Positions 42,437 to 50,975 of a stretch of 64,000 nt of DNA are shown here, piece by piece. The notes below the pieces were generated by a model. The model worked only from the letters and a program-made list of their open reading frames with translations. It was not told where the DNA came from and did not search any database. A program made the position numbers and the translations under genes. How positions within the stretch are numbered: position 1 is the first letter of the stretch; each line of letters opens with the position of its first letter. The stretch is from Lysinibacillus sp. G4S2 (GTDB lineage Bacteria > Bacillota > Bacilli > Bacillales_A > Planococcaceae), in NCBI RefSeq assembly GCF_030348505.1, contig NZ_JAUCFJ010000002.1, positions 4,716,001 to 4,780,000 on the forward strand. The letters are read 5' to 3'.

Positions 42437-43198
42437 TTAATCACCTCTAGATTGTGCTAGCTTCGATAAATAATATTGCTCCTCTCTTAGCATATGATCG
42501 GCCATTGGAGCCGTAAATGTTCCTAGTACTTCTGCACTTAATTCCATTTCCTCTAACTCACGTAAAAAGGTTTTAAATAATTTCATTTCTATCTCTACAT
42601 CTTGATTAAAGCGATTCAATGCGGGGAAAGAGTTTATGTTCGCACGCAAATATCCTGTAAGCTCTACTGCCTTTAAATAAAATTGTTCAAAATGTTGAGC
42701 AAAGGCAGTACTTTTTTGGCGTAATCTTCTTTCTACACCATCTAAATCGTCAGTAATGATACCTGCATGTCCAGATGCATCTAACAGCCATACTAAGTGA
42801 TGATGAAGTTCATGAAAGATTGGCGGGACTTCGCCTTGCTTCAAGTAGCTAAGAACATTTTGATACTCCACTAATTCATTCACCATATGATTGATAAAGG
42901 AAGGTGAAAGATGAATATTAATATCTCCCGTTAATTGCTTTCTAAGGATATGAAACTTAAATTGCTTGAGTTGTTCTACAGCCTCAGCGACAGTAAGTGA
43001 AAAGGAAACCGCATTACTAGCATCTAACGAATTTACATAGGCCAGAAGCTGAGAAAATTTGTGGATAAATGAGCTTGCTTTTTTAATTTCCTCAGTCTCT
43101 GATGGATACAATGAATCATGAATAAATTGTGCGTGATCTTTCATTATCCCTAGCCAAAACCTATGTTCAAATACAGCATGCTGTACATAATTCGACAA
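42437..43198 (-). CDS. DUF2935 (ferritin-like) protein
   Basis: A 253-residue all-helical protein of the DUF2935 family. Two ferritin-like four-helix units are seen. Each has Glu and His residues that could bind metal (HAVFEHRFWLGIMKDHAQFIHDSL at the start; ADHMLREEQYYLSKL at the end; FHELHHHLVWLLDASGHAGII in the middle). The family is restricted to Firmicutes and often linked to spores; activity is unknown. GAGATGTGAA precedes ATG 43198. It is a single gene. Confidence 0.8.
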   Translation of the reverse strand: MSNYVQHAVFEHRFWLGIMKDHAQFIHDSLYPSETEEIKKASSFIHKFSQLLAYVNSLDASNAVSFSLTVAEAVEQLKQFKFHILRKQLTGDINIHLSPSFINHMVNELVEYQNVLSYLKQGEVPPIFHELHHHLVWLLDASGHAGIITDDLDGVERRLRQKSTAFAQHFEQFYLKAVELTGYLRANINSFPALNRFNQDVEIEMKLFKTFLRELEEMELSAEVLGTFTAPMADHMLREEQYYLSKLAQSRGD

Positions 43199-43401
43199 AC
43201 ATTCACATCTCCTTCGTTCTATACGTTCCTCTATTCTATTCTTCTTGGAAATATAATATTAATGCTCCTTGGGAAGTAAGTTTTCGTATAGGATGAAACG
43301 CTTAAAGCTATACTACATAATGCTGTAGTAACGAACCAATTCAATTTTTATTTAAGGTGCATCTTCATTTAATTGACCTTAAAAATTAGGAGGGAATATG
43401 C

Positions 43402-45075
43402 TTGTCCACGAAAGATAATATATTATCTATTTTCGCCTTAGGTGGCATCAATGAGATTGGTAAAAATATGTATGGAGTACAGTATGGAAACGATATTTTA
43501 ATTATCGACTGTGGTGCTAAGTTTCCAGACGAAAGCTTACTAGGTATTGATTTAATAATCCCTGATATTACGTACCTACAAGAAAATAAAGAAAAGATTA
43601 GAGCATTAATTGTGACACATGGGCATGAAGATCACATTGGTGGTATTCCTTATTTCTTAAAAAAGATAAATGTTCCTATTTACGCGACGCGTTTTACTCT
43701 TGGCTTAATCGAGTTAAAGTTAAAAGAGCATAAGCTTTTACGAGAGACCGATTTAATAGAAATTCATTCCGATTCATCATTAAATTTCGGACAAGTTGAT
43801 GTTAGTTTCTTTAGAACGAACCATAGTATACCTGATTGCTTAGGAATCGTTATTAATACCCCCGAAGGAAATGTAGTGCACACTGGCGATTTTAAATTTG
43901 ATTTAACGCCTGTCAATAATCAATTTGCTGATATTCATAAAATGTCTGAAATAGGATCGCAAGGCGTACTAGTGCTTATTTCTGAAAGTACCAATGCCGA
44001 ACGACCTGGGTTAACACCATCAGAAAAGCTTGTCGGTCATCATATTGAAGATGCATTTTTACATGCCGAGCGCAAAATCATTATCTCTACTTTTGCTTCT
44101 AATGTTAATCGTATTCAACAAATTGTAGATGCAGCGATTGCTACAAATAGAAAGCTAGCTCTACTTGGGCGTAGTATGGTGAATGTTGTAGATGTGGCAC
44201 TTGAGCGAGGATATTTAGACGTTCCAGAGGATATATTAATTGATGCTCGTGAGGTTAAATATCTTCCACCTGAAGATGTTGTTGTACTATGTACGGGTAG
44301 TCAGGGAGAGCCATTAGCTGCTCTTTCTCGCTTAGCAAGTGGCAATCATCGCGAAGTCAAAGTTTTGCCTGATGACACAGTTATTTTTGCTTCATCTCCT
44401 ATTCCAGGGAATGAGAAGAGTGTTTCACGAATCGTCAACAATTTGTTCCAGCTAGGTGCAAAGGTTATTTATGGCTCCTCTAGTCATACAGGAATGCATG
44501 TTTCAGGACACGGCCACCAGGAAGATCTAAAACTAATGCTTACGCTAATGAAACCTAAATTTTTCATTCCGATTCATGGTGAATTCCGTATGCTGCATCA
44601 GCATCGTTTGCTAGCTGAGTCAGTCGGTGTGAAACGAGGACATACATTCATTATCAAAAACGGAGATGTTGTTGATATTGAAAATGCAATGGCTAGACAA
44701 ACACGTAAAATTCCGTCAGGGGATACGTATGTCGACGGGATCGGAATCGGTGAAGTCGAAGGAATTGTTTTACGAGATCGCAAACAGCTTTCAGAAGACG
44801 GCATGCTTGTCATCGTTTTAACACTAAATAAGGTAGATGGTGCCTTTATTTCAGAACCAGATACCATTTCACGAGGCTTTGTTTATGCTAAAGATTTTGA
44901 AGCGCTTTTGAACAAAGTAAATATTCTCGTCAAAGAAACTACAACTGAGCTTCAAGAAGAAGGGAAACAGCAAATACATGTCTTAAAAAGAGAGATCAAA
45001 AGAGCTGTCGGCCAATATCTATTTTCTCAAACAAAAAGAAAACCAATGATTTTACCTATAATTATCGAAATTTAA
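43402..45075 (+). CDS. ribonuclease J family protein (third paralogue?)
   Basis: A 557-residue metallo-beta-lactamase/beta-CASP nuclease. The metal motif is THGHEDHIGG (about residue 74), with HTGDFKFD (about 160) and CTGSQGEPLAALSRLASG. Motifs B and C (HVSGHGHQED, IPIHGEFRML) follow. The RNase J C-terminal domain ends KRKPMILPIIIEI. The active site is complete, as in RNase J1 and unlike J2 of Bacillus. The rest (STNAERPG, PSEKLVG) resembles both, so this may be an extra paralogue next to rnjA and rnjB. TTG 43402 follows AGGAGGG. It is monocistronic and has a strong terminator. Confidence 0.85.
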   Translation: MSTKDNILSIFALGGINEIGKNMYGVQYGNDILIIDCGAKFPDESLLGIDLIIPDITYLQENKEKIRALIVTHGHEDHIGGIPYFLKKINVPIYATRFTLGLIELKLKEHKLLRETDLIEIHSDSSLNFGQVDVSFFRTNHSIPDCLGIVINTPEGNVVHTGDFKFDLTPVNNQFADIHKMSEIGSQGVLVLISESTNAERPGLTPSEKLVGHHIEDAFLHAERKIIISTFASNVNRIQQIVDAAIATNRKLALLGRSMVNVVDVALERGYLDVPEDILIDAREVKYLPPEDVVVLCTGSQGEPLAALSRLASGNHREVKVLPDDTVIFASSPIPGNEKSVSRIVNNLFQLGAKVIYGSSSHTGMHVSGHGHQEDLKLMLTLMKPKFFIPIHGEFRMLHQHRLLAESVGVKRGHTFIIKNGDVVDIENAMARQTRKIPSGDTYVDGIGIGEVEGIVLRDRKQLSEDGMLVIVLTLNKVDGAFISEPDTISRGFVYAKDFEALLNKVNILVKETTTELQEEGKQQIHVLKREIKRAVGQYLFSQTKRKPMILPIIIEI

Positions 45076-45078
45076 AAA

Positions 45079-45122
45079 AGTCGGTGTGAAGGCTATTTTC
45101 CCCTTTGCACCGACTAAATTTT
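45079..45122. terminator. terminator after RNase J gene
   Basis: AGTCGGTG and CACCGACT, with inner GAAGG/CCTTT, form a long stem followed by AAATTTTA. Confidence 0.75.
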
Positions 45123-45152
45123 ATCCGCAGCCCGATTTACCTTGAATCTTTA

Positions 45153-45800
45153 TTAAAGTTCAGTCCCGGGCATTTCTTTGTAAAGCTCTCCTTTAAATAT
45201 TTTGTGAAGCATAACATCGTAAAGATTCTGAGCCTGATTAAATCCATGATGTAAATTTTTTGAGTGATTTTCTATTTGCATCGAAAATTGGTCAAAATGC
45301 CGTGGTAGTCCCTCTACTGCTGTTAGCAATGACTCTTTATTTTTTAATAAATGCTGAATCGTATTTAAAAGTTGCATCATTTTTTGTTGGATATCAATCA
45401 TCGGAATATCAATAGGTATTTCATGCAAATGATGCCATTCTTTAATGTCATACCAACTAAGAAAATGCATTAAATAATCACTTAAAATAATTGTTTCATT
45501 TGGAATAATGGCCACGACATCATTTGCAATACATACTTCATTTTCACATTGATATATATATTTATTCACATTAGTTCTCGTAACAATGATGGTTTTAGCC
45601 GGTACTAGTGCACACTTAAAATCGTTATTAAATACCCTATTAATCTTTGGTAATCGTTCAATATCACCATGCAACATTAACCTTTTTAAAGATTCTGCCG
45701 TAACTAAGGGGAATCCAGAATTCGCAAAATATTCCTTCCTCGTTATTATTTTTCCCGTTTCTATTTTAGCAACTTCATCTAATCGATAACGCTTTACCAT
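45153..45800 (-). CDS. half-size type I restriction specificity-like protein (HsdS)
   Basis: A 215-residue protein with one target-recognition domain (YRLDEVAKIETGKIITRKEYFA, AIIPNETIILSDYLMHFLSWY) and one conserved helix region (DIPMIDIQQKMMQLLNTIQHLLKNKESLL). This is the HsdS pattern, in which two such units form the DNA-specificity subunit. Here only one unit is present and no hsdM or hsdR is near. It could be an orphan half-subunit or a remnant. GGAGG precedes ATG 45800. It is divergent from an XRE-type regulator, from which it is separated by a palindromic operator-like site. Confidence 0.7.
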   Translation of the reverse strand: MVKRYRLDEVAKIETGKIITRKEYFANSGFPLVTAESLKRLMLHGDIERLPKINRVFNNDFKCALVPAKTIIVTRTNVNKYIYQCENEVCIANDVVAIIPNETIILSDYLMHFLSWYDIKEWHHLHEIPIDIPMIDIQQKMMQLLNTIQHLLKNKESLLTAVEGLPRHFDQFSMQIENHSKNLHHGFNQAQNLYDVMLHKIFKGELYKEMPGTEL

Positions 45801-45944
45801 GCCTGAATCCTCCAATCTTTAACTTAGTTATGTATACCCAAAACAAGCCACTGAAGAATCATCAACACTGTTTTTTTCCATAAGCCTTTTCTCTTAATAA
45901 AACCTTCCTACCAACAATAGTACCATTTAACGATAACAATATCT

Positions 45945-45964
45945 CTATTATACCAATATAATAG
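45945..45964. promoter_or_regulatory. palindromic operator-like site before XRE gene
   Basis: CTATTATA CCAA TATAATAG is a perfect 8-bp inverted repeat that includes a TATAAT -10 box facing the XRE gene. Such sites are usual for autoregulated XRE repressors. Confidence 0.5.
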
Positions 45965-46015
45965 TATAGGCATTTTTAATGTTTTTCACTAGCTTTTTAC
46001 ATAGAGGTGAATCAT

Positions 46016-46405
46016 ATGTCAGACTTTTTAAAGCTAGTAGGTGAACAACTCCGTATTATTAGGGTATCCAAGGGGCTTAGTCAGGAAGAAGTGGCAGAAA
46101 GAACGGGGAAGTTAGGTTTTAGTAAAGGACGAATCTCAAATATTGAACATGGGCAATCTAATATCACATTGAGCACTTTAGAATCGCTGATGAAAGCATT
46201 AGATATTGTCCCTGAGGAGCTTTTTAATTTCCAAAAATTATCTGGTGTTACTGATATTGAAGAAAAGAACCTCATGCTTGACATACATCGCTCAGTATTA
46301 AGGGAGCGCAATTTAGACGAGGTAAAATACGTAGTACGCATTACGAAAGATTTTTTAGATACGATCGATTCACAATCAAAGAAAAACAGCTCCAATAGTC
46401 AATGA
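46016..46405 (+). CDS. XRE family transcriptional regulator
   Basis: A 129-residue DNA-binding protein. The helix-turn-helix (LVGEQLRIIRVSKGLSQEEVAERTG, then KGRISNIEHGQSNITLSTLESLMKAL) is of the Cro/C1 (XRE) type. The C-terminal 50 residues (DIEEKNLMLDIHRSVLRERNLDEVKYVVRITKDFL) are helical and may bind a partner, as in SinR-like or YqaE-like regulators. ATG 46016 follows GAGGTGAATC. It is monocistronic and ends in a strong terminator. The divergent HsdS-like gene is a possible target. Confidence 0.82.
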   Translation: MSDFLKLVGEQLRIIRVSKGLSQEEVAERTGKLGFSKGRISNIEHGQSNITLSTLESLMKALDIVPEELFNFQKLSGVTDIEEKNLMLDIHRSVLRERNLDEVKYVVRITKDFLDTIDSQSKKNSSNSQ

Positions 46406-46424
46406 CATTGGAGCTGTTTTGACG
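46381..46424. terminator. terminator of XRE gene
   Basis: AAAACAGCTCCAAT and ATTGGAGCTGTTTT form a 14-bp perfect stem. It overlaps the last codons of the XRE gene. Confidence 0.85.
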
Positions 46425-46498
46425 GCTACCTACAAATTTTTTCCGATAATTCTTAGTGCACTGTTTTAATGTTTTAGCATGCCCTTATGTTGTCCATA

Positions 46499-46535
46499 TA
46501 AAAAATCCATTTAGTCTAAAACCAAATGGATTTAT
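46499..46535 (-). terminator. terminator of radical SAM gene
   Basis: On the minus strand AAATCCATTT and AAATGGATTT pair around an 11-nt loop and TTTTATATGG follows. Confidence 0.75.
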
Positions 46536-46538
46536 TCC

Positions 46539-47414
46539 TTACATACCAAACTTTTGACGATAACCACATTTTCTGCACAGTTCCTCTACTGCTTCTCTTC
46601 GTGAAAATCCGTCGACAATATTATTGGCACGCTCACCCTGAACAATGTCCGTGAAGGATTTCTCGTTCACATTCCCTAAATTAATAACGCCCTCACCATC
46701 AAGACAGCATGGCACTACTGTACCATCCACAAGAATAGCAGCTTGGCTTCGAAGTGCATGGCAAAAGCCTTTTCCTTCATCCTCAGGCTCAAGTAAGCTT
46801 GGCCATCTGAATTCATGATCCTGGTTTAAATAAATATTATTAGCAATCTTCACACCTTTACCGGGCTGTACTTTTTCTTCAATGCGATAATCCAGATTAT
46901 ATTCATTTTCTAGAATTTCGAGCGTTTCCCTATTTCTTCTCGCTGCAATATCCGTTACATGCTCCTTTTGTAAATTCCATAAACGATATGAAATAATCGT
47001 ATTATATTCTCTCGCTGCACGAACAAAGTCCAAAATATCCCCTAAATATTTCTCACGATTCTCCGATCCCTCATGACCATCGAAGCTATGTAAAGAGAAA
47101 TTGATTTGGCGTAAGGCTGGTTTCCCTAATAACTTTTCACGATTCTTTTTAATCAGTGTACCATTCGTTGTAATATTAACTTTAAAACCTTTCTCATGTG
47201 CTGCGTCAAGCAGCTGATCAATACGTGGATGTAAAAGCGGCTCCCCTTTTACATGCAAATAAATATATTTCGTGTGAGGACGTATTTCATCCAGTATTTT
47301 ATTAAATTGTTCCACTTTAATAAGTCCCTTTGCACGAGCAGTTGGTGGACAAAAGCTACATGCCAAATTACAGACACTCGTTATTTCTATATAAACTTTT
47401 TTAAATGTTCTCAA
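46539..47414 (-). CDS. radical SAM/SPASM protein
   Basis: A 291-residue iron-sulfur enzyme. The radical SAM cluster motif is CNLACSFCPP (C-x3-C-x2-C, about residue 15), with the SAM-binding region KGEPLLHP. An auxiliary SPASM-like cluster is seen in VVPCCLDGEG and ELCRKCGYRQKFGM near the C-terminus. The family includes peptide-modifying maturases, but also solo enzymes of unknown substrate; no precursor peptide ORF is evident next to it. The 139-residue Gly/Asn-rich protein at 47602-48003 lies divergent upstream and might be a partner. The start ATG 47414 has a weak binding site. Confidence 0.78.
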   Translation of the reverse strand: MRTFKKVYIEITSVCNLACSFCPPTARAKGLIKVEQFNKILDEIRPHTKYIYLHVKGEPLLHPRIDQLLDAAHEKGFKVNITTNGTLIKKNREKLLGKPALRQINFSLHSFDGHEGSENREKYLGDILDFVRAAREYNTIISYRLWNLQKEHVTDIAARRNRETLEILENEYNLDYRIEEKVQPGKGVKIANNIYLNQDHEFRWPSLLEPEDEGKGFCHALRSQAAILVDGTVVPCCLDGEGVINLGNVNEKSFTDIVQGERANNIVDGFSRREAVEELCRKCGYRQKFGM

Positions 47415-47601
47415 CGTTGATTCACCGTTCCAGTTCTTTATATATTCAAATCCTATTCATTTTAACAAATTTTACGATCAGGAACAGTCTTTCAGTCTCC
47501 ATCCCCTTGCATTATTTATGAATCTTAGGGCTACATATACAAGTAAATTTGAGAAACATTAATAACTTATTAGTAATACTGAAATGAAAGGAGTGAAAAC
47601 T

Positions 47602-48003
47602 ATGTCTGACTATACACCTGAGAATGAACATTCAAAGAAGGAATCCAAAAATCATATTACCATCAATTTTACTTTTAATATCGGCAATACGGATATCCAC
47701 CTTGAACAAAGGGCCGAGGGTGGTGGGCAAATCAATAAGGATGTAGGTACTAATGCCAACCAAGGCGGTCAAAATGCACTAAATGGCAGTCATACTCGAA
47801 ACGTAAATTCTCAATTCGCGGACGGAAACGGCAGGAGCGGTATTGCCGGTGACGATAATGATGAAGCTGGCGGACAACAAGGCATAAAAGTAAGAAACAG
47901 CAGAGTAATCGACAGCGATATCCATTCATCTTCGAATCATAGTGAAAGTAGTGAAGATGAAAATGAGTCCTCTCCATTGTTAGATGAAGATACAAATGAA
48001 TAA
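47602..48003 (+). CDS. low-complexity Gly/Asn/Ser-rich protein
   Basis: A 133-residue protein. ATG 47602 follows GAAAGGAG. The N-terminal 40 residues (KNHITINFTFNIGNTDIHLEQ) could form beta strands. Residues 45-85 are rich in Gly, Asn and Gln (GGGQINKDVGTNANQGGQNAL, in two pieces), and the end is acidic and Ser-rich (SSSNHSESSEDENESSPLLD). It has no signal peptide or membrane segment. The beta-strand start plus a glycine-rich stretch resembles spore coat or exosporium components, but this is inference. No family is recognised. Confidence 0.6.
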   Translation: MSDYTPENEHSKKESKNHITINFTFNIGNTDIHLEQRAEGGGQINKDVGTNANQGGQNALNGSHTRNVNSQFADGNGRSGIAGDDNDEAGGQQGIKVRNSRVIDSDIHSSSNHSESSEDENESSPLLDEDTNE

Positions 48004-48011
48004 AGTGTATT

Positions 48012-48112
48012 TGAGTTCATCACCAAAATTTTGGATGAAATATAAGTACACCATGTAAATTGATCTTCGTTCCGGCTGGGCGACTTCTTGGAAATTAGCG
48101 TCACAGAACCTT
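48012..48112. repeat. partial copy of the CATCACCAAAA element
   Basis: It starts GAGTTCATCACCAAAATTTTGG, then CGTTCCGGCTGGGCGACTTC, GCGTCACAGA and stops. The right half is missing. Confidence 0.6.
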
Positions 48113-48138
48113 TATGTAAGACTTTCAAAAATTAAAAC

Positions 48139-48186
48139 TTCTATCTGCAAAGAATTTTCATAGCAACAGATAGAAGTTTTTTTGTC
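48139..48186 (-). terminator. terminator of spoVR
   Basis: AAAACTTCTATCTG and CAGATAGAAGTTTT form a 14-bp stem with a 20-nt loop and a run of T. It overlaps the stop region of spoVR. Confidence 0.8.
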
Positions 48187-49588
48187 ACACATTGCGTTTA
48201 TAATTTTTTGTACCATCATATGAATAAAGGATTGGCTTTCCATCTACATATGTTTCTAAATGAACAGGACGACCCCATAGCTGATGAATATATGGCAAAA
48301 CGTTTTCTAAATAGCGTGGATCCAGCTCCATTCCCTCATAACCATGCACTAAATAGAGCTCACCGTTACGAAGATAATCCCCATTTTTAACAACGATATA
48401 TGGGAACCCTCCGTTTACACGCATCGATACGAGCTGATCTCGTACCATTTCATGATCCTTATCTGTAATACGATACTCATTGCCCTTCTTCTGGAACAAA
48501 TAAAGATCCTCTTGCCTTGCTAAATCCTTCGTTAAATAGTTGCGAATGAAGGATATATCCGACTCTATCTCCCTTACCTCAAACATTTTCTCTCGACCTG
48601 AGTTCGGTTGAACACCTAACTTTCTCATCTCTTCCGTTGGATGATTATAGCGATTTTCAATATCCTCAAAAATTTTCACGCCAAGGTAATACGGATTAAT
48701 AGATGTTTTGGAAGGCTGCACAACGCCTGCATTTAATTTGGCATATTCAATCGTCTCAGCCGTTGTTAACTTAAGCTCCCGCATTATTCGTTGGTGCCAA
48801 TAAGAAGCCCAGCCCTCATTCATAATTTTCGTCTCTAATTGTGGCCAAAAATAAAGCATTTCCTCACGCATCATCGTTAATATATCTCGCTGCCAGTCCT
48901 CCAGTTCTCGACTGTGCTCCTCTAAAAATAGCAATAAATCTTTTTCTGGCTTTGGCGGGAAGTTCTTTATTTTTCGCCTTATCGATTTATACGCTTTTTC
49001 CTTATCATCTAAGCTCCATAGATCATCATACGGTGATTTTGCCGGAAGAATGTCCTCTTCATACTCTTCCTCCGTTTGCCAAGACAATTTTGGTCGTAAA
49101 AGAGATGGATCGATATGTTCCTGGATCGCTAAAACTGCATCTAAAAACTGTTCGACTTCATCCTTTCCGTATTCCCTTTCGTAACCAGCTATTCGTTCAG
49201 CTGTCGCAGTCATGCTCTCCACCATATCTCTTCTAGTATTGGAGAAGCGTACATTATTTTTAAAGAAATCGCAGTGCGCCAATACATGCGCAATAATTAA
49301 TTTATTTTGTGTTAGCGTATTTGTATCGAGTAAAAATGCATAGCATGGATTTGAGTTAATGACTAGCTCATAAATTTGGCTTAGCCCTAAATCATATTGA
49401 AGCTTCATTTTATGAAATTGTTTACCAAAGCTCCAATGCGAAAATCGAGTAGGCATACCATATGCGCCAAATGTATAAATAATATCTGCTGGACAAATTT
49501 CATAGCGCATTGGAAAGAAATCTAAGCCAAAGCTTGAGGCAATTTCTGTAATTTCATCAATCGCTCGTTGAAGCTCTTTCATTTCCAT
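48185..49588 (-). CDS. spoVR: stage V sporulation protein R (SpoVR)
   Basis: A 467-residue cytoplasmic protein of the SpoVR/YcgB family, needed for normal spore cortex formation in B. subtilis by an unknown mechanism. The family regions are seen in order: [39 protein letters not shown], then [41 protein letters not shown] and [15 protein letters not shown] use ATG 49588 (GGGAGGGGGCG upstream); a longer reading adds eight residues. It is the third gene of the prkA-yhbH-spoVR cluster, which is conserved in many bacteria. Confidence 0.92.
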   Translation of the reverse strand: MEMKELQRAIDEITEIASSFGLDFFPMRYEICPADIIYTFGAYGMPTRFSHWSFGKQFHKMKLQYDLGLSQIYELVINSNPCYAFLLDTNTLTQNKLIIAHVLAHCDFFKNNVRFSNTRRDMVESMTATAERIAGYEREYGKDEVEQFLDAVLAIQEHIDPSLLRPKLSWQTEEEYEEDILPAKSPYDDLWSLDDKEKAYKSIRRKIKNFPPKPEKDLLLFLEEHSRELEDWQRDILTMMREEMLYFWPQLETKIMNEGWASYWHQRIMRELKLTTAETIEYAKLNAGVVQPSKTSINPYYLGVKIFEDIENRYNHPTEEMRKLGVQPNSGREKMFEVREIESDISFIRNYLTKDLARQEDLYLFQKKGNEYRITDKDHEMVRDQLVSMRVNGGFPYIVVKNGDYLRNGELYLVHGYEGMELDPRYLENVLPYIHQLWGRPVHLETYVDGKPILYSYDGTKNYKRNV

Positions 49589-49645
49589 CTTTTCGCCCCC
49601 TCCCTTGAACATGATTACTTACCATGATTCAACTTCTTTCACCAT

Positions 49646-50803
49646 TTAAGATTCACTTTTTTTGAAAAAGCTCTTTAAGGCATCGTAAACATCGCCTTTT
49701 TTTCTCAAAACATGATACCTAAATTTGGGGTCATCAATTTTTTTGTATGTGTACATAAGTGTAGAAAAGCGGTTATGCTGATTGACTTCACCATAGCCAA
49801 ACATGCTCGAAACGTCCATTAACTCTCCGACTAGCTTCAAGCATTTTTCATTATCCATTGAAATATTTTCGCCATCTGAAAAATGTACTGGATAAATATT
49901 GTAGCGAGAAGGATTATACTTTTCCCGAATTAGGTCCAATGCTTTTATATAGGCAGATGAGCAAATCGTTCCTCCGCTTTCTCCCTTCGTGAAAAATTCA
50001 TCTTCTGTCACTACTTTTGCCTCTGTATGATGTGCAATAAACTCAATATCTACAGTTCCATACTTTGAGCGCAAAAATTTTGTCATCCAAAAGAAGAAGC
50101 TTCTAGCACAATATTTTTCGAAGGAGCCCATAGAGCCACTTGTATCCATCATCGCAAGAACTACTGCTTTCGATTCAGGTTTCTCCACTTCATCCCAAGT
50201 TTTAAAACGTAAGTCCTCATTATGAATCGGCGTAATTTCTGCTTTACCCTGCATTGCATTACGCTTTAGCGCATTGAGGATTGTGCGCTTCTTATCAACA
50301 TTTCCCATCAAACCCTTTTTCCGAATATCATTAAACTCAATTTTCTCCGTCTTAATATCTGCTTTTTCTTTCTGCTGTAAGTTCGGTAACTCAAGCTCAT
50401 GAAATAACACATTTTGAATTTCTTCAATGCTTACTTCAGCTTCATAGTAGTCATGGCCTGGTTTGTCACCCGCTTCTTTTCCTTTACCATTAGCCTGATT
50501 ACCTCTGCTGGCATCACGTGCAATGACATCCCCTACATTACTATCGCCTTGTCCTTGCCCAACATGCTTGGAATTATCGTAGTTGTATCGAATTTTATAT
50601 TCATCAAGTGAACGGATAGGAATTTTTATAACCTCTCGACCATTGGACATTACAATACTTTCTTCACTAACTAAATCAGGTAAATTATTCTTAATAGCAT
50701 CTTTCACTTTTTCCATATGACGTTGCTGGTCCTGGTGCCCTTTACGATGGAGGGACCAATTTTCCTGAGAGATGACAAAGCGTTTATTTTCGTTTTCAGT
50801 CAT
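49646..50803 (-). CDS. yhbH: sporulation protein YhbH (DUF444)
   Basis: A 385-residue protein of the DUF444/YhbH family with a von Willebrand-like domain. The N-terminal part has a basic region ([25 protein letters not shown]) and [14 protein letters not shown]. The C-terminal half has the MIDAS-like start [27 protein letters not shown] and [16 protein letters not shown]. In B. subtilis yhbH is a sporulation gene, and with prkA and spoVR (ycgB) it forms a conserved trio that is linked to stress and sporulation signalling. I use ATG 50803 after GGTGAGG. The gene stands between prkA and spoVR on the minus strand. Confidence 0.9.
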   Translation of the reverse strand: MTENENKRFVISQENWSLHRKGHQDQQRHMEKVKDAIKNNLPDLVSEESIVMSNGREVIKIPIRSLDEYKIRYNYDNSKHVGQGQGDSNVGDVIARDASRGNQANGKGKEAGDKPGHDYYEAEVSIEEIQNVLFHELELPNLQQKEKADIKTEKIEFNDIRKKGLMGNVDKKRTILNALKRNAMQGKAEITPIHNEDLRFKTWDEVEKPESKAVVLAMMDTSGSMGSFEKYCARSFFFWMTKFLRSKYGTVDIEFIAHHTEAKVVTEDEFFTKGESGGTICSSAYIKALDLIREKYNPSRYNIYPVHFSDGENISMDNEKCLKLVGELMDVSSMFGYGEVNQHNRFSTLMYTYKKIDDPKFRYHVLRKKGDVYDALKSFFKKSES

Positions 50804-50924
50804 TTTTATCCTCACCCATCTATCAAATTCATTTTTTCTATACTATGCTAGTGAGTCGCTTTCTTGAACTTCTTTAGTGAAATCAATTACATTTCATTGT
50901 CATTTCGCTTTGTAAATGAAGCTA

Positions 50925-50957
50925 AAAGGAGTGCCCTGAAATGGGACACTCCTATCT
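50925..50957 (-). terminator. terminator after prkA
   Basis: On the minus strand AGGAGTGTCCC and GGGCACTCCT pair around a short loop, then TTTTAGC follows. It separates prkA from yhbH, so yhbH needs either read-through or its own promoter. Confidence 0.7.
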
Positions 50958-50975
50958 GGTCATTTAGATCCGAAA

